From assembly GCA_043798775.1 (NCBI GenBank), contig JAZDOL010000012.1, positions 1-24,887 on the forward strand: a stretch of DNA of 24,887 nucleotides, read 5' to 3'. The DNA comes from CAZUEG01 sp043798775. Its GTDB lineage: Bacteria > Patescibacteriota > Minisyncoccia > Minisyncoccales > GWA2-46-15. A model generated the notes under the pieces. It did not search any database and was not told the DNA's origin. It saw only the letters and a program-made list of their open reading frames with translations. The position numbers were made by a program, and so were the translations under genes. This document shows, piece after piece, positions 8,763-15,532 of this stretch. Position 1 is the first letter of the stretch. Every line of letters starts with the position of its first letter.

Positions 8763-10355
8763 ATGGAATCAAATATCCAACCCAAAGACACAGATAGCAA
8801 CAAGGTGCGAGTGAGAATTGCTCCCTCGCCGACGGGATTATTGCATTTTGGAAACGCGAGATCCGCGCTTTTTAACTATCTTTTCTCCCGCCAAAATCAG
8901 GGAGCTTTCATTCTTCGGATTGAGGATACCGACATCGAAAGATCAAAACCAGAATTTGAAAAAGATATTATCGATAACCTTAAATGGTTAGGAATTGATT
9001 GGGACGAAGGGCCGGACATCGACGGTCCGCACGGGCCATACCGCCAAAGCGAAAAAATCGTTGCGTACCGAAGGTATCTTGAGCAATTAATTAACGAAGA
9101 TAAGGCATATTACTGTTTCTGTAACGAAGAAGAATTGGAGGCGCAAAGACAGTACCAGATATCCAGCGGATTAGCCCCGCGTTACGACGGCAAATGCGGG
9201 CAAATAGCAAAAGATGAAGCGGAAGAAAGAATCAAAAGCGGAGAAAAGGCAGTCATTCGCTTTCGAGTCCCACCCAAAAAAATAAAATTTGACGATTTGA
9301 TTCGTGGCGGTGTAGAGTTTGACGCATCTCTATTTGGCGATTTAGTAATTGCGAAAAATCTTAATTCGCCACTTTATAACTTTGCCGTGGTTATTGATGA
9401 CTATGAAATGAAGATCACCCATGTAATCCGTGGCGAAGATCATCTCTCAAACACGCCGAAACAAATTTTAATTCAGGAAGCGTTGGATTTTCCCAAGGTT
9501 ATTTATGCTCACATGGCGCTAATTCTTGCCCCCGATCGGACAAAAATGAGCAAGCGATTTGGGGCAACATCGGTAGAAGCATACCGCGAAGACGGCTATC
9601 TTCCCGAGGCTTTTATTAATTTCATGGCCTTTTTGGGATGGAATCCGGGTAACGATCGGGAAATATACACCATTCCGTCGTTAATAAAAGATTTCTCAAT
9701 AGAACACTGCCACAAAGCAGGAGCAGTTTTCAATATTAAAAAACTTGATTCATTAAATGGATTTTATATCCGGCAAAAGTCTCTTGATAAATTGGTGGAG
9801 CTTTGTATTCCTTTTTGGATTAAAGCCGGACTGATTAATGAGCCGGAATCCGATAAAAAACCGGAAACAGCAGATAATGTTTTGGTCTTACAAACTGGAG
9901 AGAAACCGGAATTTATTGTTAAAGAAACAAATGCCTCAATCTCGTGGGACACTTTAGAAAAAATCGTCGCTATTTACCAAGAGCGAATGAAAAAACTCTC
10001 GGAGATTCCCGAATTAAGTGGTATGTTTTTTAAAGACAAATTAACTTACGAAAAAGATTTATTAAAATGGCAAAACGACGACGATGACAGTACAAAAAAA
10101 GCTCTTATATATCTTGTTAAAATTCTTTCTCAAGTGGAAGATGATAGTTGGTCTAAAGATGGCCTGGAAAAAATCCTGATTAACGAAGCCGCCAGTTTTA
10201 GCGAAATAGGGGATAGAGGCCATTTGTTATGGCCGTTAAGGGTAGCCGTAAGCGGTAAAAAAGCATCAGCCGCGCCGTTTGAAATTGCGGCAATACTGGG
10301 AAAAGAAATGACGATAAAACGTTTAAACGAAGCAATTTTACTATTTGACAAGTAA
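8763..10355 (+). CDS. gltX: Glutamyl-tRNA synthetase
   Basis: Class I aaRS charging tRNA with glutamate. The HIGH-type motif is PSPTGLLHFGNAR (21-33), with His-Phe-Gly-Asn in place of the more common HIGN or HLGN. KMSKR lies at 261-265. A zinc-site pattern CFC (118-120) plus Cys145 in YDGKCG is kept. The C-terminal anticodon-binding half follows from about residue 320. At 530 residues it is longer than the usual 470-490. Part of the excess is a polar insert at about 360-395 (PESDKKPETADNVLVL region). Whether it discriminates tRNA-Glu from tRNA-Gln cannot be told here. AGGA lies too far upstream of the ATG to be a confident Shine-Dalgarno. Confidence 0.96.
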   Translation: MESNIQPKDTDSNKVRVRIAPSPTGLLHFGNARSALFNYLFSRQNQGAFILRIEDTDIERSKPEFEKDIIDNLKWLGIDWDEGPDIDGPHGPYRQSEKIVAYRRYLEQLINEDKAYYCFCNEEELEAQRQYQISSGLAPRYDGKCGQIAKDEAEERIKSGEKAVIRFRVPPKKIKFDDLIRGGVEFDASLFGDLVIAKNLNSPLYNFAVVIDDYEMKITHVIRGEDHLSNTPKQILIQEALDFPKVIYAHMALILAPDRTKMSKRFGATSVEAYREDGYLPEAFINFMAFLGWNPGNDREIYTIPSLIKDFSIEHCHKAGAVFNIKKLDSLNGFYIRQKSLDKLVELCIPFWIKAGLINEPESDKKPETADNVLVLQTGEKPEFIVKETNASISWDTLEKIVAIYQERMKKLSEIPELSGMFFKDKLTYEKDLLKWQNDDDDSTKKALIYLVKILSQVEDDSWSKDGLEKILINEAASFSEIGDRGHLLWPLRVAVSGKKASAAPFEIAAILGKEMTIKRLNEAILLFDK

Positions 10356-10361
10356 TGATAA

Positions 10362-10826
10362 ATGTTTTCTAAACACAAAAAGTGGGGGATACCTCTTTTT
10401 TTAATAATTCTGTTTTTTGGGATCTTTTTTTATACGTCTCACGGGGACAATCTGATACAAGCTTCGACCACGTCAGAGGAGCCGATAAAAATTCCAGAAA
10501 GTTCGGATGATTTTAAAAATGCCGGTAATAATTTTATGACAGCATTTCCCGAGGGACTGAATAATGCATGGAAAGAAGCATTGAGCTTCTGGGGTAAGGC
10601 AGGCGATCGGTTGAAAGAATTCTGGGACCAGACCGTCAGCGGACGGATAGGACGACTGATTGATTGGTTCAACGCGTTAATCGGCAAGGAGAAGGCAATT
10701 CGTGAGCCGATCATAAAAGAGGATTTTGAGAAAGAAAAAACGGAAATGAAAGACAGTATTAATAAGGACCTGCCACCGATTACAAAATCGGTATGGGATA
10801 AATTAAGAGAACTGTTTTCGCGGTAA
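10362..10826 (+). CDS. Small membrane-anchored protein of unknown function
   Basis: I do not recognise a characterised family. The 154 residues begin with a basic stretch and one strong hydrophobic segment (GIPLFLIILFFGIFFYTS, about 9-26). The remainder is polar and should lie outside the membrane. It is rich in Trp and amphipathic helices (NAWKEALSFWGKAGDRLKEFW), with a charged EKEKTEMKDSI helix and a C-terminal SVWDKLRELF. It starts 6 bp after the gltX stop (TAATGATAAATG), so it is expressed with the cluster. The helix pattern suggests an extracytoplasmic helical bundle; function is unknown. Confidence 0.75.
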   Translation: MFSKHKKWGIPLFLIILFFGIFFYTSHGDNLIQASTTSEEPIKIPESSDDFKNAGNNFMTAFPEGLNNAWKEALSFWGKAGDRLKEFWDQTVSGRIGRLIDWFNALIGKEKAIREPIIKEDFEKEKTEMKDSINKDLPPITKSVWDKLRELFSR

Positions 10827-10834
10827 AAATCATG

Positions 10835-10913
10835 TTCGCTCGGGGGTAGGCCGTAGGTTATGAGTGGTTAACGAATAACCAAAGGTCCTGAGCGAGCGAA
10901 GCGAGTCGAAGGA
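10835..10913. repeat. REP-like nested palindrome with GAGCGAAGCGAGTCG core
   Basis: TTCGCTCG (10835-10842) pairs with CGAGCGAA (10893-10900), and inside it GGTTAT (10856-10861) pairs with ATAACC (10875-10880). The right half runs on into TCCTGAGCGAGCGAAGCGAG followed by TCGAAGGA (10886-10913), a type of intergenic repeat I associate with candidate-phyla genomes. A 14-nt core, AGCGAAGCGAGTCG (10895-10908), recurs in the small element inserted at 12561-12611. Confidence 0.7.
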
Positions 10914-10920
10914 GGAGTGC

Positions 10921-10948
10921 TTGACAGGCATTTTGTGCTTGATATTAT
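10921..10948 (+). promoter_or_regulatory. Sigma70-type promoter upstream of the recombinase
   Basis: TTGACA (10921-10926), a 16-bp spacer and TATTAT (10943-10948) make a near-consensus promoter reading toward the recombinase gene, whose ATG is at 11208. The predicted start near 10955 leaves a leader of about 250 nt containing the 18-bp tandem repeat. An open frame from the GTG at 10961 overlaps the recombinase start by 11 bp, but its composition does not look protein-like. Confidence 0.55.
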
Positions 10949-11059
10949 AGATATATATTAGTGAGTATAATAACCCTTACACTCATAATAAATATGAGGA
11001 ATAAACCCCTCTCGCTTATTGAACACATTCCCGCCTTCCTTGAGCATTGTCGAAATATA

Positions 11060-11107
11060 AGCATCGGCTTGACATTAAGCATCGGCTTGACATTAAGCAT
11101 CGGCTTA
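11060..11107 (+). repeat. 18-bp tandem repeat, 2.7 copies
   Basis: The unit AGCATCGGCTTGACATTA occurs at 11060-11077 and 11078-11095, and its first 12 bases again at 11096-11107. Each full copy contains a perfect TTGACA. The array lies in the leader between the promoter and the recombinase gene. It is in frame with an open frame that would read IGLTLS repeats, but I give that frame little weight. Confidence 0.85.
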
Positions 11108-11207
11108 ATAGTAGGACTTTCAGAAAAAACACTGGAAAACTATCGGCATTATTTAATAGTTATATTATTGATTCCCGACGGACACACAATCATCGAATTT
11201 ATTACTA

Positions 11208-12158
11208 ATGCTAACTAAAACCATGCTACCACAGCTCGACGACTTTTTATTGAATTTAAAAGTAAATAATCTCTCTCCGGAAACAATCTATAGCTACGAA
11301 AGAGACCTTAAAGTATTCCAGGACTTTTTGAACAATATAAAAATACAATTTTCTGAAATAGATAAAAAGGTAATTCTAAATTACAAGGCCTATTTAATTT
11401 CTCGCGATCGCAAAACATCAAAAAATCAACCTACAACAAAAAGATTGGTTAGTTTCTCGATTAATCGTATGCTTTCCACTATTCGATCTTATCTTAAATT
11501 TCTCATCGATATGGAATACGATACACCCGTTTCTCCAAGTGAGATTAAGTTAGTCAAGACAGAAAAAAAACATGCTCGCGTTTCCGATTTGAACGATATT
11601 ATTAAGTTAATCGAGTCGCCAAGCGAATTTGAGCCAAATAAGATAGTTGCCTTGCGAAATAGAGCGTTGCTTGAGGTGATTTTTTCAACAGGCATGAGAA
11701 TATCCGAGTTGCTTAGTTTAAAAAAGGAGCAGATAGACAAGACGGGTCGGATATTTATTCGTGGCAAGGGTAGGAAAGAAAGATTTGTTTATCTGACGCC
11801 AAGAGCCCAGTTTTATATTAAAGAATATATAGATAAAAAAGGCATTGATGACTCGGTCTACCTTTTTATCCCGACTAGAGGAAGAAATGTTCACCAAAAA
11901 GATAAAAAAATATCATCCAATTATCTTGAAATGAAAGTAAAAAAGTATCGTGAGTTATTAGGATTAAATGTACCGGTATCTCCCCATACCCTACGACACG
12001 CTTTCGCCACATATTTGGCGGAAAACGGCGCGAATCCGGCAGCGATTCAAATATTATTAGGCCATGAATCACTGGATACTACCACCAGATATGTCCACGC
12101 TTCTGATCAATACGCGGAAAAAACTCACCGACAATTCCATCCCCTTAAAGACCAATAA
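11208..12158 (+). CDS. Tyrosine recombinase, XerC/XerD type
   Basis: Site-specific DNA recombinase. 316 residues: an N-terminal SAM-like DNA-binding domain (about 5-105, SPETIYSYERDLKVFQDFL) and a C-terminal catalytic domain. The catalytic set is complete: Arg164 in STGMRISELL, Lys187 in RGKGRKERF, His260 and Arg263 in SPHTLRHAF, His286 in LLGHES and Tyr295 in TTRYVHAS. Length and compactness fit a chromosomal Xer that resolves dimers at dif. The gene stands alone in an accessory zone, so a mobile-element integrase is possible, though Xer-like proteins are usually longer when phage-derived. The ATG at 11223 is an alternative start. No dif-like 28-mer was confirmed nearby. Confidence 0.9.
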   Translation: MLTKTMLPQLDDFLLNLKVNNLSPETIYSYERDLKVFQDFLNNIKIQFSEIDKKVILNYKAYLISRDRKTSKNQPTTKRLVSFSINRMLSTIRSYLKFLIDMEYDTPVSPSEIKLVKTEKKHARVSDLNDIIKLIESPSEFEPNKIVALRNRALLEVIFSTGMRISELLSLKKEQIDKTGRIFIRGKGRKERFVYLTPRAQFYIKEYIDKKGIDDSVYLFIPTRGRNVHQKDKKISSNYLEMKVKKYRELLGLNVPVSPHTLRHAFATYLAENGANPAAIQILLGHESLDTTTRYVHASDQYAEKTHRQFHPLKDQ

Positions 12159-12242
12159 CTGAACAGTAAAACGGTAGCTTCCCTGCTCGTTGGAATATCT
12201 GTAATAAATGTCGCACAATAATAGTTGTGTTAAAAAAATTTT

Positions 12243-12279
12243 AGGCCGGGACTTTTTGTACTGTATTGAGTCCCGGCCT
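12243..12279 (+). terminator. Strong hairpin downstream of the recombinase gene
   Basis: AGGCCGGGACT (12243-12253) and AGTCCCGGCCT (12269-12279) form a perfect 11-bp stem with a 15-nt loop, 85 bp after the recombinase stop. A broken T-rich tract (TTTCTTTTT) begins about 10 bases later, so termination efficiency is uncertain. Stretch 12159-12459 otherwise holds only the two hairpins listed next; open frames across it look spurious. Confidence 0.5.
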
Positions 12280-12311
12280 CTTGAGAGGTTTCTTTTTGCA
12301 CCTCCTTTTTG

Positions 12312-12335
12312 GCCCCGCAAGCGGGGCTATTTTGT
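12312..12335 (+). terminator. GC-rich hairpin with T-rich tail
   Basis: GCCCCGC (12312-12318) and GCGGGGC (12321-12327) are separated by two bases, so in RNA the stem would be about 5-6 bp with a small loop. TATTTTGTT follows. This fits an intrinsic terminator for rightward transcription from the recombinase gene, acting after the preceding hairpin. Confidence 0.55.
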
Positions 12336-12396
12336 TGAGCGGCCACCACGTGACCGTTATTTTCAACATATCAGACCACCGCTTCGTGTCAATAGC

Positions 12397-12425
12397 AAAA
12401 ACCAAAAACCGGCCCTAATCGCCGG
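12397..12425 (-). terminator. Leftward terminator after the interrupted coiled-coil gene
   Basis: On the - strand, CCGGC and GCCGG (12421-12425 with 12409-12413) enclose a 7-nt loop and are followed by TTTTTGGTTTTT. It lies 35 bp beyond the stop of the broken - strand gene at 12460, so it marks the original end of that transcript. Confidence 0.55.
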
Positions 12426-12459
12426 CGGTAAAAGACTTTCGATTAACTATTCTTTGTTC

Positions 12460-12793
12460 TTAATAATCTAGCTTTACGCCAAGCTTATCGGCTATTAAGT
12501 GAAACCACTTCTCGTGCCGGTCTACCTTGTGCGAAAGCATTACCATCTCCTGAAAGTAAGAACCCGACTCGCTTCGCTTTCAGAACCTTGATTTTTCGCT
12601 TCGCTCAAAATTAAGTGTCGGCCTTCTTGGCATAAGCATCGACTGCCGACAACAAGTCGCTGACATCTGATTTGTCAGCTTTTAGGGCCAATGTCTCGTT
12701 AACAACAAAAAATTTATCATCAATAGCGGTAAACTTGCTATCAAGATACTCAATCAGTTCTGAAAATCTTTTGTCGTCTTTTTTATCCTCCAT
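12460..12793 (-). pseudogene. Small coiled-coil protein gene interrupted by a 51-bp element
   Basis: The 5' part (ATG at 12791-12793) encodes MEDKKDDKRFSELIEYLDS, followed by a heptad-rich helix ending DAYAKKADT. A TAA at 12611-12613 then ends the frame. Beyond an inserted segment the original protein resumes in another frame as YFQEMVMLSHKVDRHEKW and ends DKLGVKLDY at the TAA 12460-12462. Removing 55 bp (the 51-bp element plus one CTTA copy) restores a continuous 92-residue frame across the join ADT-YFQEM. The C-terminal pattern RHEKWxHxIADKLGVKL resembles a small coiled-coil family I associate with candidate-phyla genomes; its function is unknown to me. As it stands, only a truncated 60-residue product could be made. 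Confidence 0.85.
12561..12611. mobile_element. 51-bp insertion with CTTA target duplication
   Basis: The segment is bounded by TAAG on the + strand at 12557-12560 and 12612-12615 (CTTA on the - strand), the expected footprint of a 4-bp target-site duplication. It is made of two related direct half-units, each containing TCGCTTCGCT. It shares the 14-nt core AGCGAAGCGAGTCG (- strand) with the palindromic repeat at 10835-10913. It has no coding capacity and no clear terminal inverted repeats. Confidence 0.7.
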
Positions 12794-12877
12794 ATACGCT
12801 TATTATATATCCAGGAAATACCTTGTCAAACTTGCGTTAACTAGACAATTTTGGACTATAAACGATCTAAAATAATA

Positions 12878-13104
12878 TTAAGCTATTTCTAAAACATCGT
12901 TGATAAACTCTATCTTTCTCCGGTAATACTCTCTGACGGTAAGAGCATTACCCGATTCTTTCAGTTGCTCGTATTCTTTTAAAGTTTCTGGGTGTGTTTT
13001 TAGGTATTGCTCAAACTTAACCCCGTTTAGCCAGCCGGAACAATTTTTATCTTTGAATCATCGGAAAGATGATTAATCCATTTTTCCTGGCTGGAAGTAA
13101 GCAT
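12878..13104 (-). pseudogene. GrpB-like (UPF0157) gene remnant with internal deletion
   Basis: The start at 13104 reads MLTSSQEKWINHLSDDSKIK and IVPAG, then stops. In the next frame the C-terminal part of the same family follows directly: GWLNGVKFEQYLKTHPE, LKEYEQLKES, and YYRRKIEFINDVLEIA, ending at the TAA 12878-12880. The order N-terminus, small join, C-terminus is what a large deletion of the middle of a GrpB-type gene leaves; members of this family are usually about 160-190 residues. The total of 227 bp is not a multiple of three, so the frame is also lost. Assignment to GrpB rests on the C-terminal pattern (HPE-x5-Y-x2-LK ... Y-x3-K-x-EFI) and is probable, not certain. Confidence 0.7.
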
Positions 13105-13123
13105 TAATAGTTATTAATTAGTA

Positions 13124-13170
13124 TCCCGCGAAGTCTGACCCCGCGGGAAATCTCCCGATAACCGTTATCG
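13124..13170. repeat. Two adjacent palindromes downstream of the TPR gene
   Basis: TCCCGCG (13124-13130) pairs with CGCGGGA (13142-13148) across an 11-nt loop that contains GTCTGACC. Next to it, CGATAAC and GTTATCG (13156-13170) form a 7-bp inverted repeat around one base. They lie just after the leftward TPR gene (stop at 13183). No good T-tract follows, so a REP-like role is as likely as termination. Confidence 0.55.
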
Positions 13171-13182
13171 TTACATAGATAT

Positions 13183-14208
13183 TTATTTTTTGGGGGGACT
13201 TTTCTTAAGTCTATTGATAGTTTGATTTTCGGTTCGATTATGCTTCAGTATCGCCTCCATCGGACAAAGGCCATCCAAACATTTATGCGGAAAATAATTC
13301 CAGGCGTCGTTAATAATCTCAAATATCCTATTTAATTCTTTAATGCTTTGCCCCCTATCAAATACTTGGATAATCTTCGTCAGTTCGTTATCATTTTTTT
13401 CACGGTAAATAATATCCCTTATCTGCCCTAATGTGAGGGGGTTGTTGATTTCTTTTAATATATTAGAAAGTTTTTTTTCTATTTCGTTTCGTTTTCTTAA
13501 AATTTCTTTTACCTTTAACGAGTTGCTTTTATTTTTAGCGCCAATAATTTTTCTTTCATCTTCTTCGCTTACGACTGATATCGGAAGGCCGTTTAGGCGC
13601 GCTTCCTCTCTTATTTCCCCTGCTTCGTCTTTAGTTAAAGGTTTTTTAAAAGAATAACTCTCCAAAATAGAAATTCTGGATGATAGTTGTACCCTACGGT
13701 CCAATTTTTCTTTTCTCATTTCTTGCAGATCATTGGCAGAGCAACCCAAATAATCCTTTTCTATTTCTTTCATCATTTTAACGTTACTCAAAATGAACGG
13801 GTCTTTTGGGGCTAACGACTGGCCGCGCTCCAGCCATTCATTCCCTTCTTTAAAGTCAAAATAATGGAAGTAGCTCATTGCTAAATCTATATACGCTAAA
13901 GGATTCATCAAATCCAAACCTATTGCTTCTCTTAAGTCGTTTCTTCCCTCGTCTAATTGGCCCAGCATTACCTTAACCCAACCCAAACTCCTTAAGTTCT
14001 CCGTGTGTCGAGGTGATAATTGATTGGCCTTTTCAAGCGCTATTTTTGCCAAAAAAAATCGTCCGCATTTCATTCTGGCAATACCTAAAAGATAGTGTAA
14101 ATAAGAATTTTCCGGCGTTTCCTTTATCTCTTCTTTTATGATAGTAACCGCTAAGGACGACTTTCCTTGGCGCATTAAGTTATCCGCTTGCATGATCTCT
14201 TCTTCCAT
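13183..14208 (-). CDS. Tetratricopeptide-repeat protein of unknown function
   Basis: 341 residues. The N-terminal half (about 5-155) is a run of helical pairs with TPR spacing: GKSSLAVTIIKEEIKETPEN, SYLHYLLGIARMKCGRFFLA, RSLGWVKVMLGQLDEGRNDL, and AYIDLAMSYFHYFDFKEGNE. The middle (about 195-265) is charged and probably coiled coil. The C-terminal end contains NDAWNYFPHKCLDGLCPMEA, resembling a short NYFPHKxLxGLxPxE motif that recurs at the ends of several unrelated proteins. No signal peptide is seen, so it is probably a cytoplasmic scaffold or adaptor. It sits between gene remnants and has no functional neighbour, so its role is unknown. The start at 14208 (MEEEIMQADNLMRQ) could instead be the internal ATG at residue 6. 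Confidence 0.8.
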   Translation of the reverse strand: MEEEIMQADNLMRQGKSSLAVTIIKEEIKETPENSYLHYLLGIARMKCGRFFLAKIALEKANQLSPRHTENLRSLGWVKVMLGQLDEGRNDLREAIGLDLMNPLAYIDLAMSYFHYFDFKEGNEWLERGQSLAPKDPFILSNVKMMKEIEKDYLGCSANDLQEMRKEKLDRRVQLSSRISILESYSFKKPLTKDEAGEIREEARLNGLPISVVSEEDERKIIGAKNKSNSLKVKEILRKRNEIEKKLSNILKEINNPLTLGQIRDIIYREKNDNELTKIIQVFDRGQSIKELNRIFEIINDAWNYFPHKCLDGLCPMEAILKHNRTENQTINRLKKSPPKK

Positions 14209-14252
14209 AGCTTTAATTTTGTTTTTGGCGTGCTATTTGTTTTTAATTTTCA

Positions 14253-14540
14253 TCAACGTATTCTTAACATCCCCTCTGTGATAGTGACATTAGTTAAGTA
14301 GTATTTTCCGTCTGAAGCTGGTAGTTTCAGTTCGTGACATTTTGTCACAACCTCGCTTCCTTCTTCTTTCAATCTTTGCTTTAATTTTCTCCAATAAGCG
14401 CCGGCATCGATACTGCCTGTTAACGCTCTAACCACATCAACCACCGAAAAATACCATAACTCTTTTTCATCGTCCCAAACCCGGCGGATTGTCTTGCCTT
14501 CGAATATGGCGACTGCTTTGTTTTTTGGTTGTCTAACCAT
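14253..14540 (-). pseudogene. Truncated Bro-N/antirepressor-like protein
   Basis: 95 residues: KAVAIFEGKTIRRVWDDEKE, LWYFSVVDVVRALTGS, AYWRKLKQRLKEEGSE and SDGKYYLTNVTITEGMLRI match the N-terminal DNA-binding Bro-N domain of phage antirepressor-like proteins. The frame ends right after GMLRIR, where full-length members continue (…FRIIQSIPS…) for well over 100 residues. The 3' part is gone and the next feature is the TPR gene, so this is a truncated remnant. A short Bro-N-only protein might still bind DNA. There is no clear Shine-Dalgarno before the ATG at 14540, and the upstream 90 bp are very AT-rich. Confidence 0.7.
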
Positions 14541-14630
14541 ATTGTTATTGTTGTTTATTATTAATAATTTATTAGTTATTTTTCCCCTTCCAAAATCATC
14601 TTTTTGACCGTGCTAAAAATTCACTATTTC

Positions 14631-14662
14631 CCACGAGAACCGTCCTCGATGCAGTTCCGTGG
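14631..14662. repeat. Degenerate copy of the CGAGAACCGTCCTCGA palindrome
   Basis: CGAGAACCGTCCTCGA (14634-14649) is identical to the core of the perfect palindrome at 18910-18941. The flank GGTCTTAATCAA here also matches GGTCCTTAATCAA there. CCACGAGAAC (14631-14640) can pair with GTTCCGTGG (14654-14662) with one bulge. It lies just 3' of the leftward deacetylase gene. Confidence 0.75.
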
Positions 14663-14664
14663 TC

Positions 14665-15435
14665 TTAATCAACGACAACGTAACGGAACCGTTCAAAGCG
14701 TTTGCCTTCCGGATAGTCGTTATGGCAAGTAAAGAAATCGGCGGAATTTTGGGCATCGGCAATGGAATATTGTGACGAATGGCAGGAATGCGCTTTTACC
14801 CGCCTTTCGACTGTATTGGTTACATCAATATGAACTAAATCAGGATGTTGGTAATAATCAACTAAAAGAAATTCCGCGCAGGTCCACGACTTGGCGTTGG
14901 CATCCTGAAAGTGTTCAGGGAAAAAGAGAATGTCGCGAGCATAGGGATAAGAGGCGTCAATAACTACCTGCCCGGTATGCCGGTGGTCACGGTGATTAAA
15001 CCAATTAACGTCTTTATCAAAACGAACAATAATATCCTCCGGATTATGGGTAATAATTAAATCGGGCTGGAAAATCCGAATTTGCTTAGCAAGTTGCCCA
15101 ACAATATCTAGGTTATTTTCTATCTTTCCATCCCCCATCCGCAGGTAAATGCTATCTTCCGGCTTAATGCCCAACATATTCATAGAACTTGCGTCCTCTC
15201 TTTCACGAATTTCCTGTAATTCCTCGGTGGTGATTTTTTTCTGCCGGGAACTCATCTCGCCGCTGGTCATTTTTATTGACCGTACCTTCTTCCCGTCGGC
15301 AATCAACCGCGCAACGGTTCCGCCACAATATAATTCCAGATCGTCGGGATGAGCAAAAACTACCAATATTTTATTCTTATTGGCGAATATCTTTTCGTAT
15401 GAATCTTCAATTGAATCTTCGATTAGAGGTGCCAT
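14665..15435 (-). CDS. PIG-L/LmbE-family Zn-dependent deacetylase
   Basis: Family members remove an acetyl group from GlcNAc-type substrates. 256 residues. The zinc motif AHPDD is at 28-32, in ILVVFAHPDDLELYCGG, with the second metal-site motif NHRDHRHTG at 147-155. DLIITHNPED, conserved before it, is also present. The substrate is not determinable; in this setting a sugar of the cell envelope or a small thiol precursor are both possible. There is no signal peptide, so it should be cytoplasmic. The start at 15435 is inside a short frame left over from a peptidase E tail. It is followed immediately by a palindromic repeat. Confidence 0.9.
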   Translation of the reverse strand: MAPLIEDSIEDSYEKIFANKNKILVVFAHPDDLELYCGGTVARLIADGKKVRSIKMTSGEMSSRQKKITTEELQEIREREDASSMNMLGIKPEDSIYLRMGDGKIENNLDIVGQLAKQIRIFQPDLIITHNPEDIIVRFDKDVNWFNHRDHRHTGQVVIDASYPYARDILFFPEHFQDANAKSWTCAEFLLVDYYQHPDLVHIDVTNTVERRVKAHSCHSSQYSIADAQNSADFFTCHNDYPEGKRFERFRYVVVD

Positions 15436-15436
15436 A

Positions 15437-15532
15437 GTTTATTTTATAAAATGTAACTTCGCTGATTATTTCCACTTTGCCGTCAATAGCTTTTAGTTTT
15501 GTGATTGTTTTAATGCTTAATTTTCTCATCAT
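15437..15532 (-). pseudogene. Duplicate of the peptidase E gene tail
   Basis: The frame from the ATG at 15532 overlaps the stop of the ATPase gene (ATGATGA) and reads KLKAIDGKVEIISEVTFYKIN. This closely resembles the end of the intact peptidase E gene (ALKVVDGKVEIISEGKYLELN). At DNA level, 15457-15495 and 16933-16971 agree at 34 of 39 positions, and all five differences are transitions. It is too short to be a peptidase and appears to be a remnant copy. Confidence 0.65.

Noticed and set aside
10961..11218. 85-residue frame starting at GTG in the recombinase leader
   Set aside because: Its sequence is mostly low-complexity, includes translated 18-bp tandem repeats (IGLTLS) and a palindrome-like segment, and matches no family that I recognise.
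12069..12320. 83-residue - strand frame over the recombinase 3' end
   Set aside because: It is antisense to the catalytic end of the recombinase and to the terminator region, with no family resemblance.
12208..12471. 87-residue + strand frame after the recombinase
   Set aside because: It runs through two strong hairpins and a - strand terminator, and its composition is not protein-like.
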